This document shows positions 36,241 through 44,290 of a stretch of 64,000 nt of DNA, in pieces. Both the position numbers and the translations under genes were made by a program. This DNA is from QYQD01 sp040754095 (GTDB lineage: Bacteria; Desulfobacterota; QYQD01): NCBI GenBank assembly GCA_040754095.1, contig JBFMFO010000006.1, positions 55,772 through 119,771 on the forward strand. Reading direction: 5' to 3'. Below the pieces are notes generated by a model, which was not told where the DNA came from, did not search any database, and saw only the letters and a list, made by a program, of their open reading frames with translations. The number at the start of each line of letters is the position of its first letter. Position 1 is the stretch's first letter.

Positions 36241-37419
36241 ATGAGCAAATACCAAGTAACCAAGACCATCCAGGAAATAAACGCCAAGATAAAACAGGGC
36301 AAAGCGGTGATTCTGACCGCAGAAGAGATGATCCCTCTGGTCAAAAAGAAGGGGCCGGTGGCCGCGGCTAAAAAGGTGGATGTAGTGACCACCGGAACAT
36401 TTTCGCCGATGTGCTCTTCCGGCGCATTCCTTAACTTCGGCCAGAGTGTTCCTACCATAAAAGCCTCCAGGGTCTGGCTGAATGGTGTCCCGGCCTATGG
36501 CGGCCTGGCGGCGGTTGATATCTATATCGGAGCCACGGAGCCGGCCGAAGACGACCCTTTAAATAAGGTTTATCCGGGTGAATTCAGGTATGGAGGCGGC
36601 CATGTAATCCAGGACCTTATAGCCGGCCGGAAGGTGCAGTTGCGGGCCGAGGCCTATGGCACGGATTGCTATCCCTCCAGGAAGCTGGAAAAAGAGGTTA
36701 CGCTTCGCGACCTGCCCAATGCCGTTCTCGTCAGTCCGCGAAACTGTTACCAGAACTATAATTGCGCCGTTAACCTATCCAATCGGACTATCTATACGTA
36801 TATGGGAACCCTTCGGCCCAGGGCCGGAAACGCCAATTACGCCACGTCCGGCCAGTTGAGTCCGCTGATGAATGATCCATATTACAAGACGATCGGCCTG
36901 GGAACCAGGATATTTCTGGGTGGCGCACAGGGTTACATCATCGGCCCGGGGACGCAGCATAACCCGGATGTGCCCCGCACGCCGGGCGGTATTCCAAAAA
37001 AGGCCGCGGGGACGCTTATGGTCATGGGCGACTTAAAGGAGATGAACCCGCGCTGGCTGGTCGGGGTCAGCATACAGGGCTATGGCTGTTCCCTGGCCGT
37101 AGGCATCGGCGTGCCGATTCCCATACTAAACGAAGAGATAGCAAATCATACCGGCGTTTCGGATGAGGAAATTTTTACTCAAGTTGTCGATTATGGATAT
37201 GACTACCCGAACGGCATTTCAAAGATCTATGGTGAGGTTAGTTATGCCCAGCTTAAAAGCGGCTCCATTGTTGTGAACGGAAAGGAAGTGCCTGCCGCCC
37301 CGTTGTCGAGTTACCCACGGGCCAGGGAGATTGCCGAGACACTCAAGGGCTGGATAGAAGAAGGAAAATTTTTACTTGGAGAGCCGCAAAACCCCATCCC
37401 CGGTGTGCATGGAAAATAA
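36241..37419 (+). CDS. homocysteine biosynthesis protein (DUF39/HcyBio)
   Basis: A 392-residue protein matching DUF39: TKTIQEINAKIKQGKAVILTAEEM, VTTGTFSPMCSSGAFLNFGQS with the conserved Cys, a GGGHVIQDLIAGRKVQLRAEAYGTDCYP segment and LVSPRNCYQNYNCAVN. In methanogens and some sulfate reducers the family makes homocysteine from aspartate semialdehyde and sulfide. The ferredoxin/NIL-domain partner often found next to it is not adjacent here. An in-frame TTG lies 21 nt upstream, but AAGGA before the ATG at 36241 fixes the start. LarE follows with an 11-nt overlap. Confidence 0.88.
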   Translation: MSKYQVTKTIQEINAKIKQGKAVILTAEEMIPLVKKKGPVAAAKKVDVVTTGTFSPMCSSGAFLNFGQSVPTIKASRVWLNGVPAYGGLAAVDIYIGATEPAEDDPLNKVYPGEFRYGGGHVIQDLIAGRKVQLRAEAYGTDCYPSRKLEKEVTLRDLPNAVLVSPRNCYQNYNCAVNLSNRTIYTYMGTLRPRAGNANYATSGQLSPLMNDPYYKTIGLGTRIFLGGAQGYIIGPGTQHNPDVPRTPGGIPKKAAGTLMVMGDLKEMNPRWLVGVSIQGYGCSLAVGIGVPIPILNEEIANHTGVSDEEIFTQVVDYGYDYPNGISKIYGEVSYAQLKSGSIVVNGKEVPAAPLSSYPRAREIAETLKGWIEEGKFLLGEPQNPIPGVHGK

Positions 37420-38218
37420 GCTCAGATGCCTGCGGGATATATTGAGTAAAATGGGGAGGGTGGCCATTGCCCTTTCCGGTGGTATCGACAGCGCCTTTCT
37501 GCTCCGGGTGGCGGCTGAGGCAATCCCCGGCCGGATACTGGCCTTGACGGCCGTGTCCATATTCCTGCCTGAAGGCGACCTGGAAGATGCCAAAGAGATC
37601 GCCCGGCAGACCCAAACGGCGCATCACCTTATCGACTTTGATCCCCTTGAAGTCCTTCACTTTGCTGAAAACCCGGCGCAGCGGTGTTACTACTGCAAGA
37701 AGGCGCTTTGCCGCCTGTTTTTGAACCACGCCGGAAGCCAGGGTATAACCGGCCTCATAGACGGAACCAATGCCGACGATTTGCAGGACTTCCGGCCCGG
37801 GCTGAAGGCCGCGGCTGAACTCTCTGTACGCAGCCCGTTAAGTGAGGCTGATCTCACCAAGGCCGGGATACGGGCGTTAAGCCGGGAAATGGGCATACCC
37901 TTCTGGAATAAGCCTTCCTCACCCTGCTTGGCCACACGCTTTCCCTATGGTGAACCGATTGTGGCTGAGGCCGTGGAGCGTGTAAAAAAGGCCGAAGGAT
38001 ACCTGAAAAGCCTGGGCTATAATCCGGTTCGGGTTCGGTCTTATGGGGATACGGCACGTATTGAGACCGATGCCGGGCAGGTCGGCCTCTTTATGGAACA
38101 GGATCGCACCGAGCACATTACGGAGCGCCTGCAGGAGTTGGGATTTACCTATGTCACGCTGGATATGGAAGGATATAAATCAAAGAGTCCTTGCAAATCC
38201 CGAGACAACGTAGTATAA
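37409..38218 (+). CDS. larE: LarE-family ATP-dependent sacrificial sulfur transferase
   Basis: A PP-loop ATP pyrophosphatase of 269 residues. The PP-loop is ALSGGIDSAFLL (about residues 22-33). SPCLATRFPYGEP contains Cys172, matching the sacrificial Cys176 of Lactobacillus LarE, which gives its sulfur to the pyridinium cofactor of lactate racemase. CYYCKKALC is a second Cys cluster. The start used is the ATG inside the end of the DUF39 gene; an in-frame TTG 33 nt upstream is an alternative. No larB or larC is nearby, so its target may be another thiolation, possibly linked to homocysteine synthesis. Confidence 0.85.
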   Translation: MENKLRCLRDILSKMGRVAIALSGGIDSAFLLRVAAEAIPGRILALTAVSIFLPEGDLEDAKEIARQTQTAHHLIDFDPLEVLHFAENPAQRCYYCKKALCRLFLNHAGSQGITGLIDGTNADDLQDFRPGLKAAAELSVRSPLSEADLTKAGIRALSREMGIPFWNKPSSPCLATRFPYGEPIVAEAVERVKKAEGYLKSLGYNPVRVRSYGDTARIETDAGQVGLFMEQDRTEHITERLQELGFTYVTLDMEGYKSKSPCKSRDNVV

Positions 38219-38229
38219 AATACCGGTGT

Positions 38230-38306
38230 CGGGACGTGGCTCAGCCTGGTAGAGCACAGCGTTCGGGACGCTGGGGCCGGAGGTTCAAATCCTCTCGTCC
38301 CGACCA
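38230..38306 (+). tRNA. tRNA-Pro (anticodon CGG)
   Basis: A 77-nt cloverleaf. Acceptor CGGGACG pairs with CGTCCCG; D arm GCTC/GAGC; anticodon stem CAGCG/CGCTG around loop TTCGGGA, giving anticodon CGG; T arm GGAGG/CCTCT with TTCAAAT; the 3' CCA is encoded at 38304-38306. A terminator follows 14 nt later. Confidence 0.95.
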
Positions 38307-38319
38307 TAAAATGGAAAAA

Positions 38320-38354
38320 AGAGGGGTTGGAATCGATTCCAGCCCCTCTTTTTT
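38320..38354 (+). terminator. intrinsic terminator after tRNA-Pro
   Basis: AGAGGGG (38320-38326) pairs with CCCCTCT (38343-38349), extended by TGGAATC/GATTCCA, and a run of six T follows (38349-38354). Confidence 0.88.
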
Positions 38355-38547
38355 GTGCCTTAACCTGCCGATCTATCACTAGGCCTTCGGATAATTTCAA
38401 TAAAAAGCAGACTTATGGATTTCAGGCTATCGGCTTATTTGATTGATATTTGATTATATTTCATTTTATTGTACTGTTTGCCAAATTATAGTATCATTGC
38501 TTTTATCTGCAAGTTTTGATGAAAAAAGTCGAGTCGATATAATTTAT

Positions 38548-38582
38548 ATTGTTCCCGACGCGCTGCGCGCGTCGGGAACAAT
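38548..38582. repeat. 16-bp perfect hairpin
   Basis: ATTGTTCCCGACGCGC (38548-38563), loop TGC, then its exact complement (38567-38582). There is no U-tract, so it is not a standard terminator. It lies in the patch downstream of tRNA-Pro; 38355-38547 is A/T-rich and shows no gene. Confidence 0.8.
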
Positions 38583-38627
38583 CCGCTCGAGCATACAGCC
38601 TAAAGAGCCGCAGCTCAGCTGGGCCGT

Positions 38628-38763
38628 GTGTGCCGGGTATGGCACAGGACTATCGGGGTGAGAGTCCCCGATCCAGGTTTTAGCGGAGCCGAAGGCTAGG
38701 CGAAGGATCCGCCTAGGCGGATGATACGGGAGAGGGGGGAATTCGTGAGGCTCCTCCTATCTT
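38628..38763 (+). mobile_element. probable group II intron relic (5' and 3' ends only)
   Basis: GTGTGCCGGGTATGGCAC at 38628 fits the GTGYG 5' end of bacterial group II introns. It is followed by the domain I-like GGTGAGAGTCC and GAGCCGAAGGC. A short palindrome ATCCGCCTAGGCGGAT (38707-38722) follows, then TACGGGAGAGGGGGG and a domain VI-like hairpin ending CTCCTCCTAT. The reverse transcriptase gene and most of domains I-V are missing, so this would be a deletion derivative. Based on recalled consensus only. Confidence 0.5.
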
Positions 38764-38807
38764 GATTATGCCTTGAAAATCATGTTGGCCGAAATGGAGA
38801 ATGAGGC

Positions 38808-39128
38808 TTGAGTGAGTTCGTTGAGCAAGTGCGTGCGTTGATACGCACTGGCGATGTTCAGATATCTGAACACGGATACGATGAGTTGGCCGAGGATGGG
38901 CTGACCGCAAGAGAGGTGCTCAGTGGTATTCCGGAGGCAGTGGTTGTCGAAGAATATCTGAACTATCCAAAGGGGTCATGCGTCCTATTCTTGCAAAAGG
39001 ATCGAACCGGAGCACCCATTCATGTCGTATGGGGTATCCCAAAAGGCCATGACAAGCCCGCGGTTCTGGTCACTGCCTATCGCCCGGATCCTGAGCGGTG
39101 GGATAAAACATTAACCCGGAGGCGGTAA
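38808..39128 (+). CDS. DUF4258 domain protein
   Basis: A 106-residue protein with the DUF4258 pattern: VQISEHGYDELAEDGLTAREVLSGIPEAVVVEEY, then HVVWGIPKGHDKPAVLVTAYRPDPERW. It is longer than and divergent from the DUF4258 protein at 9013. It starts at TTG (38808) with TGAGG just upstream; a GTG at 38829 is an alternative. The partner gene follows after 2 nt. The arrangement resembles a toxin-antitoxin module, but no activity is established. Confidence 0.78.
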   Translation: MSEFVEQVRALIRTGDVQISEHGYDELAEDGLTAREVLSGIPEAVVVEEYLNYPKGSCVLFLQKDRTGAPIHVVWGIPKGHDKPAVLVTAYRPDPERWDKTLTRRR

Positions 39129-39130
39129 CG

Positions 39131-39349
39131 ATGAAAGAGCGAAAGAAGTCAAAGTATGTGCATGAAGGCCAATATGTGGCCGAGGTAGAGGTCGCACTGC
39201 TGGAAGACGACACCGGTTGGTCTCCTTATCTCAGCGTTGAAGATGCCTATAAATTGGACGATGTGAGAGATGCTCTTCGCCAGGGGGACTTGGAGTCGGC
39301 GGCGAAATATGGACGAATCTACGAACTCCGTCCGGTAGCGCATCAATAA
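39131..39349 (+). CDS. small protein paired with DUF4258
   Basis: A 72-residue protein with a basic start (KERKKSKYVHEGQYVAEVEVAL) and the segment DDTGWSPYLSVEDAYKLDDVRDALRQGDLESAAKYGRIYEL. Proteins of this type are commonly found directly after DUF4258 genes; I know of no assigned function. The 2-nt spacing and GGAGGCGG before the ATG indicate co-translation. A partner or antitoxin role is inference. The following 39350-39622 shows no gene or strong motif. Confidence 0.7.
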   Translation: MKERKKSKYVHEGQYVAEVEVALLEDDTGWSPYLSVEDAYKLDDVRDALRQGDLESAAKYGRIYELRPVAHQ

Positions 39350-39622
39350 TGGCATAACAGAGGAAAATCTGGAGGCTTGATGTATCTGGGTTAACACCTA
39401 ACTACAAGGTCTTGCTTGAGGAAATGAATCGTTATTTATCCGTTGCGTGTATGGGTGAGGGCAGACGTAAATCTGATTAACTTGATTATGATTATGTATG
39501 CTGAGAGGAATAAGCCTGAGGAAGTTATAACCTTGGGCTGCCGTTGAGATTTTGGGTCTTGCAGAAATAAGAAAAATGGTGGAAAATAGCCCCGGCGTCG
39601 TTTTGGACGCTACCATCGGAAT

Positions 39623-40444
39623 ATGAAGATATATTTAGCCAGAATAACCTATTTACTATTTGCATTTGTGTTCCTGTGCCCAAGCCTGGCTCTGGCCTGG
39701 GGGCCGGCCATGCATCTTTACCTTGGAAACACATTGTTATCCGGGGCGGCCATCCTTCTGCCATCCATGTACTCTTTGCTCAAGAAGTTTTCCCAGCATT
39801 TTCTCTACGGATCATTAAGCGCTGATTTTTTTGTGGGAAAAGGCTATAGGGCCAATGGCGGGAAATACCACAACTGGGAAACCGGCCTAGTCATCCGGCA
39901 TGGGGCAGATACAGATGAGGAACAGGCCTTTGCGGCCGGATTTCTTGCCCACCTGGCTGCCGACACCGTGGCGCACGGTTATTTCATCCCCCGTCTTGCG
40001 GGATGCACTCCCTTGCCGACCAGAGTAACCCACCTTTACTGGGAATGGTTGGCCGACTGCTCTATTAACCGCTGGGGATATAATCTTTTTATTAAATCTG
40101 CATGCCGATACCGGAGAAAAGGGCAGTCAGCTTTTGCCAGGATGGATGACTATCTTTGTAGTGTCCTGGACCTGGACAAGGGCCTATATCTTTCCCGGAA
40201 ATCTCTGTACCTTTATCCGATCCGAATCATGACCAAGTCATCCCCTTTAAGCACCCTGTCAGTAAGACATAAGGCGCTGCTTGATGATGCATTTCCGTCC
40301 TATGCGCTGAGTTCGTTAAAGGCCATGGCCGATGTGCTCACCTACCATGAGGATTCTCCGGTTCTCTCCATGTCCCCGAATTGTAAGCATTCAACAGGGA
40401 TTTATCTGCCTAAGGGCCGTAAAAATAGTGTTCAAGTTAGCTGA
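39623..40444 (+). CDS. zinc-dependent phospholipase C-like secreted protein
   Basis: A 273-residue protein with an N-terminal signal peptide (YLLFAFVFLCPSLALA, cleavage before WGPAMH). Mature Trp followed by a His pattern matches zinc-dependent phospholipase C, where the N-terminal Trp is a metal ligand. Further candidate ligands are in LYGSLSADFF, YHNWETG and FLAHLAADTVAHGYFIPR. It may hydrolyse phospholipids in the periplasm or outside, though many bacterial members are uncharacterised. The last 17 nt overlap queA. Confidence 0.8.
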   Translation: MKIYLARITYLLFAFVFLCPSLALAWGPAMHLYLGNTLLSGAAILLPSMYSLLKKFSQHFLYGSLSADFFVGKGYRANGGKYHNWETGLVIRHGADTDEEQAFAAGFLAHLAADTVAHGYFIPRLAGCTPLPTRVTHLYWEWLADCSINRWGYNLFIKSACRYRRKGQSAFARMDDYLCSVLDLDKGLYLSRKSLYLYPIRIMTKSSPLSTLSVRHKALLDDAFPSYALSSLKAMADVLTYHEDSPVLSMSPNCKHSTGIYLPKGRKNSVQVS

Positions 40445-41483
40445 TTATGATTATGAGCTTCCCGAATCCCTCATCGCCCAGCATCCGGCCTCAGAAAGAG
40501 ATGCCTCACGGCTCCTGATCCTTGATCGTCGAAATAACCGGATAGAACATCGCTTTTTTCGGGATATCGTATCTTACCTTAAGGAGGGAGACCTCCTGGT
40601 AATCAATGATACTAAGGTGTTTCCGGCCCGCCTCCAGGGCAAAACCACAAACGATAAGACAGTTGAGATACTCCTTCTAAGTCCTCCGCACCCGGAAAAT
40701 GGACGCCCCGGCCAGGCCACGGTAATATGCCTGGCAAAGAAGAGCAAGGCATTCAGGGCCGGTCATGAGATCCATTTTGGTAAATCTTTACATGGGGTGG
40801 TGTTGGAACCCGCCGGGGCCGGTCATATAAGGATGTCCCTTTCCTGGGAAGGGGATGTCGGGGAAATCCTGGCGGAACTCGGTCAAACGCCTCTTCCGCC
40901 CTACATTAAGAGAAATAGTCGGCCTTCCCCGGAGGACGTCCGGCGTTACCAGACCATATTCGCACAAAAGACCGGGGCTGTGGCCGCACCTACGGCCGGC
41001 CTTCATTTTACGGAGAAGTTACTGGGGGAAATAAAGGAAAGGGGTGTCAGCATAACCGCTATAACCCTGCACGTCGGCTACGGCACCTTTGCGCCGGTGC
41101 GGGTAGAAAATATCCGCCAACATAAGATGCATGCCGAATATTATGAGATCAGCGATGAATCCGCCCGAATTATTAATGAGACCAGGAACAGAGGAAATTC
41201 TGTGGTAGCCGTCGGTACAACCGCTACCAGGGCGCTGGAATCGGCCTCGGATGAGAACGGCCGGATACAAGACTCCAAGGGGCTGACCGATATCTTTATC
41301 TATCCCGGATACAAATTCAAGGCCATAGACCGTCTCCTCACCAATTTTCATCTACCCCGCTCCACCCTGCTCATGCTTGTGTCTGCCATGGCCGGCCGTG
41401 AAAAAATATTGCGTGCTTACCAGGAAGCTGTTAAAAAGCAATATCGTTTCTTTAGTTATGGCGATGCCATGTTGATATTTTAG
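40428..41483 (+). CDS. queA: S-adenosylmethionine:tRNA ribosyltransferase-isomerase
   Basis: A 351-residue enzyme that adds the ribosyl part of SAM to 7-aminomethyl-deazaguanine in tRNA to form epoxyqueuosine. The hallmarks are FKLADYDYELPESLIAQHP at the N-terminus, RDASRLLILDRR, LLVINDTKVFPARLQGKT, VAAPTAGLHFTEKLL and TNFHLPRSTLLMLVSA. The frame is open upstream to 40332, but the GTG at 40428 gives the canonical N-terminus. It is followed by tgt, forming the usual queA-tgt-yajC order. Confidence 0.96.
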   Translation: MFKLADYDYELPESLIAQHPASERDASRLLILDRRNNRIEHRFFRDIVSYLKEGDLLVINDTKVFPARLQGKTTNDKTVEILLLSPPHPENGRPGQATVICLAKKSKAFRAGHEIHFGKSLHGVVLEPAGAGHIRMSLSWEGDVGEILAELGQTPLPPYIKRNSRPSPEDVRRYQTIFAQKTGAVAAPTAGLHFTEKLLGEIKERGVSITAITLHVGYGTFAPVRVENIRQHKMHAEYYEISDESARIINETRNRGNSVVAVGTTATRALESASDENGRIQDSKGLTDIFIYPGYKFKAIDRLLTNFHLPRSTLLMLVSAMAGREKILRAYQEAVKKQYRFFSYGDAMLIF

Positions 41484-41528
41484 TGATGAGCAAAATCTTT
41501 GCTCCGAACAGAGCGATTTGTTTTTACT

Positions 41529-42650
41529 ATGACCGCGAGCAACTGTTTTACCCTTAAATGCAAAGATAAGGCATCTTTTGCCCGGCAGGGAGAAGTAGCC
41601 ACCCCTCACGGCGCCTTTCAGACGCCGGCATTCATGCCTGTGGGCACACAAGCTACGGTAAAGGCATTAACCCCCGAAGACTTGCAATCCATTGGTTCAG
41701 AAATTGTTTTAGCCAATACGTATCATCTTTACCTGCGTCCAGGCCATGAGACTATCGAAAAACTGGGCGGCTTGCACAAATTCATGAACTGGAAAGGACC
41801 TATACTCACAGATAGCGGTGGGTTCCAGATATACAGCCTGAGCAAACTTTGCAAGACCTCGGAAGAAGGGGTGAATTTTAGATCACACCTTAGCGGTTCT
41901 TCTATTTTTCTTTCGCCGGAAGAGGCTATATCCATACAGAAGGCGCTAGGAACGGATATAATAATGTGCCTGGACACCTGTATTCCGTATCCCTGCCCCT
42001 ACCAGGAGACCCGGGAGGCCACCAGGCTTACCTCACGCTGGGCCGGCCGCTGCAAGGAGGCCAAAGAGACAAACCACCAGCTCCTCTTCGGGATTATACA
42101 GGGGGGCATGTACAGTGACCTGCGCATGATGAGCGCGGAAGAAATCCTGGAGATTGGTTTTGACGGCTACGCCCTGGGAGGATTGAGCGTAGGTGAACCC
42201 AAGGATTTGATGCTCCAGATGGCAGAAAAAACCATACCGCTTATCCCGGAAAATTATCCCCGTTACATCATGGGCGTGGGGACACCGGAAGATATCATAG
42301 AATGTGTGTGGCGTGGAGTGGACATGTTCGATTGTGTCTTACCGACACGCAATGCGCGAAACGGCATGTTGTTTACCTCGTCCGGGCCTGTTGTCATAAA
42401 GAACAGCCGGTATAAGGATGACGAGGCCCCCCTTGATGAAGATTGCGGTTGTTATACCTGCCGCCACTACTCACGCGCCTATTTGCGGCATTTATATGTG
42501 TCCCGGGAATTGCTTTCTTACCGTTTGAACACCATACATAATCTCCATTATTTTCTGAAACTTATGGCCGGGATGCGTGAGGCTATACAGAAAGGTGAAT
42601 TCGCTGAATATCGCCGGAAATTCTATAAACAAAAGGAGGAGAATGAATGA
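41529..42650 (+). CDS. tgt: tRNA-guanine transglycosylase
   Basis: A 373-residue TIM-barrel enzyme exchanging guanine-34 for preQ1 in tRNAs with GUN anticodons. Motifs: ATPHGAFQTPAFMPVGT, LTDSGGFQIYSL with the active-site Asp, GGLSVGEPKDLM, FDCVLPTRNARNG with the nucleophilic Asp, and the zinc site CGCYTCRHYSRAYLRHL. An in-frame TTG-type start lies 30 nt upstream; the ATG at 41529 matches the normal N-terminus. It overlaps yajC by 4 nt. Confidence 0.97.
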   Translation: MTASNCFTLKCKDKASFARQGEVATPHGAFQTPAFMPVGTQATVKALTPEDLQSIGSEIVLANTYHLYLRPGHETIEKLGGLHKFMNWKGPILTDSGGFQIYSLSKLCKTSEEGVNFRSHLSGSSIFLSPEEAISIQKALGTDIIMCLDTCIPYPCPYQETREATRLTSRWAGRCKEAKETNHQLLFGIIQGGMYSDLRMMSAEEILEIGFDGYALGGLSVGEPKDLMLQMAEKTIPLIPENYPRYIMGVGTPEDIIECVWRGVDMFDCVLPTRNARNGMLFTSSGPVVIKNSRYKDDEAPLDEDCGCYTCRHYSRAYLRHLYVSRELLSYRLNTIHNLHYFLKLMAGMREAIQKGEFAEYRRKFYKQKEENE

Positions 42651-42991
42651 TTGACACAGCTTATGCCATGGGAACTGCACCGGGAGGGGCCGGCGCTCAA
42701 GGGGGAGGATTTGCGGCCTTTATCCCCCTGATTATCATCTTTGTTATCTTTTACTTTCTACTCATCAGGCCACAACAAAAAAAGGCCAAAGAACATAGAA
42801 AGTTTTTAGATAATCTTAAAATGGGTGACAACGTCCTGACCGTGGGCGGCCTGCATGGGACCGTAACCGGATTGACGGACCAGGTGATAACTCTGGAGAT
42901 TGCAGATAAAGTAAGGGTTAAGGTCGCCCGGTCTTATATCGCCGGGGCCTCTCCCACCCAGAGAGAAGGCGCCGAAAAGGAGTCTAAATAG
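42647..42991 (+). CDS. yajC: preprotein translocase subunit YajC
   Basis: A 114-residue membrane protein with one transmembrane helix (FIPLIIIFVIFYFLLIRPQ, about residues 25-43), then a charged cytoplasmic domain with KMGDNVLTVGGLHGTVTGL. YajC associates with SecDF in the Sec machinery. AAAGGAGGA sits upstream, inside the end of tgt. secD and secF, which often follow, are absent here; a repeat-filled gap and a LysM gene follow instead. Confidence 0.95.
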   Translation: MIDTAYAMGTAPGGAGAQGGGFAAFIPLIIIFVIFYFLLIRPQQKKAKEHRKFLDNLKMGDNVLTVGGLHGTVTGLTDQVITLEIADKVRVKVARSYIAGASPTQREGAEKESK

Positions 42992-43002
42992 TGTTTAGAG
43001 CG

Positions 43003-43051
43003 ATTAGCTATCAGAATACAGAAGTCAGGAGTCAGAATACTGAAAGCTGAT
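43003..43051 (+). repeat. period-7 array (GTCAGAA type)
   Basis: Seven heptamers: ATTAGCT, ATCAGAA, TACAGAA, GTCAGGA, GTCAGAA, TACTGAA, AGCTGAT, starting 11 nt after yajC. The theme matches the array at 33152. Confidence 0.75.
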
Positions 43052-43098
43052 AGCCGGCCGCTTAAAAACCCTTAAAGCTCTTTTCTATTATACCGATA

Positions 43099-43134
43099 AC
43101 TATACGAGACTGAATAAATTCAGTCTCGTATAGT
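43099..43134. repeat. 16-bp perfect hairpin between yajC and LysM gene
   Basis: ACTATACGAGACTGAA (43099-43114), loop TAAA, exact complement (43119-43134). No T-run follows (AAATTC), so a terminator, mRNA stabiliser or operator are all possible. Confidence 0.8.
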
Positions 43135-43167
43135 AAATTCTCATATCGAGATATCGAGGGGATAACA

Positions 43168-44157
43168 GTGAAAAGAGTATCCATAAGGTCTTTAATCCTG
43201 TTTTGCGCGTTATCTTTGGTAGCCGCCTCTACAGTCAGCGCAGAAACGGCTGGTTACACGGTTCAACCGGGCGATACCCTCTGGGATATTACCAGCCGGT
43301 TCTTCCATGACCCCTGGCTCTGGCCCAACCTGTGGAAAAACAACCCCCACATTACCAATCCACATCTGGTCTTTCCGGGTTGTCGGCTGCGACTCTCTGT
43401 AGAGAAAGAGGCCCCAAGACCGGGGATCGAGTATCCAGTCCCGCCACTCTCTATACCTCATATAGAGACCAGGCCCGCGGAACCGCCTGAAAAGCCACCG
43501 GTCAAGACCTTTATCTATTTAGGAATGAATACCCTGGGTTTTATCTCCAAAGAGAAGCTGGAAGAAAAAGGAACCATTCGGGACCTGCCCATGTTCAAAG
43601 AGCTGCTGAGCCAGGGTGATGTGGTATATCTTACCAATGATAGGGACCTGCTCCAGAAAGGAAGCACCTGGACTGTATATCGCGCCCCGGATATGGTCTG
43701 CCGCCCTTTGACCCGGGAGAGAATAGGCTATTACTATCTGCCGTTGGGAAAACTTGAAATCATTAAGGCCGGCAATCCGGCCACGGGTCAAATTATATCC
43801 TCGCACCAGGACATCTCTGTTGATGACCAGATTATGCCTTCAGAAGAGATGCCCACCCATATACCGTTAAAATGTCCCTCCGGCCCCATAGCCGCAACCA
43901 TTATCAAGTCCGAGCCGCCGGCGGAAAGAATAGCCCAGGGCCATATAGTTTATCTGGATAAGGGAAAGAAGGACGGTCTGGAAGCCGGAGTTTGTCTTGA
44001 GGTCTTCAAGACAAAAGAGGTCGCAGGCACCCGGCAAATTCTTTCCCTTGGGAATATCCTGGTGCTCCAGACGCAGGAAGAGACATCTGCCGCCCTGGTT
44101 ACAAGGTCGGAAGAGCCGTTTTCGATCGGGGATAAGGTTCGGACTGAAAATCCCTAA
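43168..44157 (+). CDS. secreted LysM-domain protein
   Basis: A 329-residue protein with a signal peptide (LILFCALSLVAASTVSA, cleavage near residue 25), then one LysM domain (YTVQPGDTLWDITSRFFHDPWLWPNLWKNNP, about residues 30-75) ending VFPGCRLRLS. LysM binds peptidoglycan glycan strands. A Pro-rich linker follows, then an uncharacterised C-terminal region with several GDxV/GxxVYL-type beta strands. This architecture is common in Desulfobacterota and annotated only as LysM peptidoglycan-binding protein. GTG start with AGGGGATAACA upstream. Confidence 0.85.
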   Translation: MKRVSIRSLILFCALSLVAASTVSAETAGYTVQPGDTLWDITSRFFHDPWLWPNLWKNNPHITNPHLVFPGCRLRLSVEKEAPRPGIEYPVPPLSIPHIETRPAEPPEKPPVKTFIYLGMNTLGFISKEKLEEKGTIRDLPMFKELLSQGDVVYLTNDRDLLQKGSTWTVYRAPDMVCRPLTRERIGYYYLPLGKLEIIKAGNPATGQIISSHQDISVDDQIMPSEEMPTHIPLKCPSGPIAATIIKSEPPAERIAQGHIVYLDKGKKDGLEAGVCLEVFKTKEVAGTRQILSLGNILVLQTQEETSAALVTRSEEPFSIGDKVRTENP

Positions 44158-44224
44158 TGTCGCCCTCCCCTTAGAAAGACACAGGACAGGTTAACCGCAA
44201 AAGAACAATTTTGTCTGTTTTGTC

Positions 44225-44253
44225 TTGACAAAGCCATATATATCGATTAATTA
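44225..44253 (+). promoter_or_regulatory. promoter of rplM-rpsI
   Basis: TTGACA (44225-44230), 17-bp spacer, TAATTA (44248-44253), about 37 nt before the L13 start codon. Confidence 0.65.
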
Positions 44254-44290
44254 TGCCTGCCTATTCATTATATAGGCAGTGGAGAGCGTA

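Noticed and set aside
38358..38547. A/T-rich stretch after tRNA-Pro considered as an attachment site or gene
   Set aside because: No repeat of the tRNA 3' end, no integrase and no convincing reading frame were seen.
40332..40427. N-terminal extension of queA
   Set aside because: It lies inside the phospholipase-like gene in another frame; the GTG at 40428 gives the conserved QueA N-terminus.
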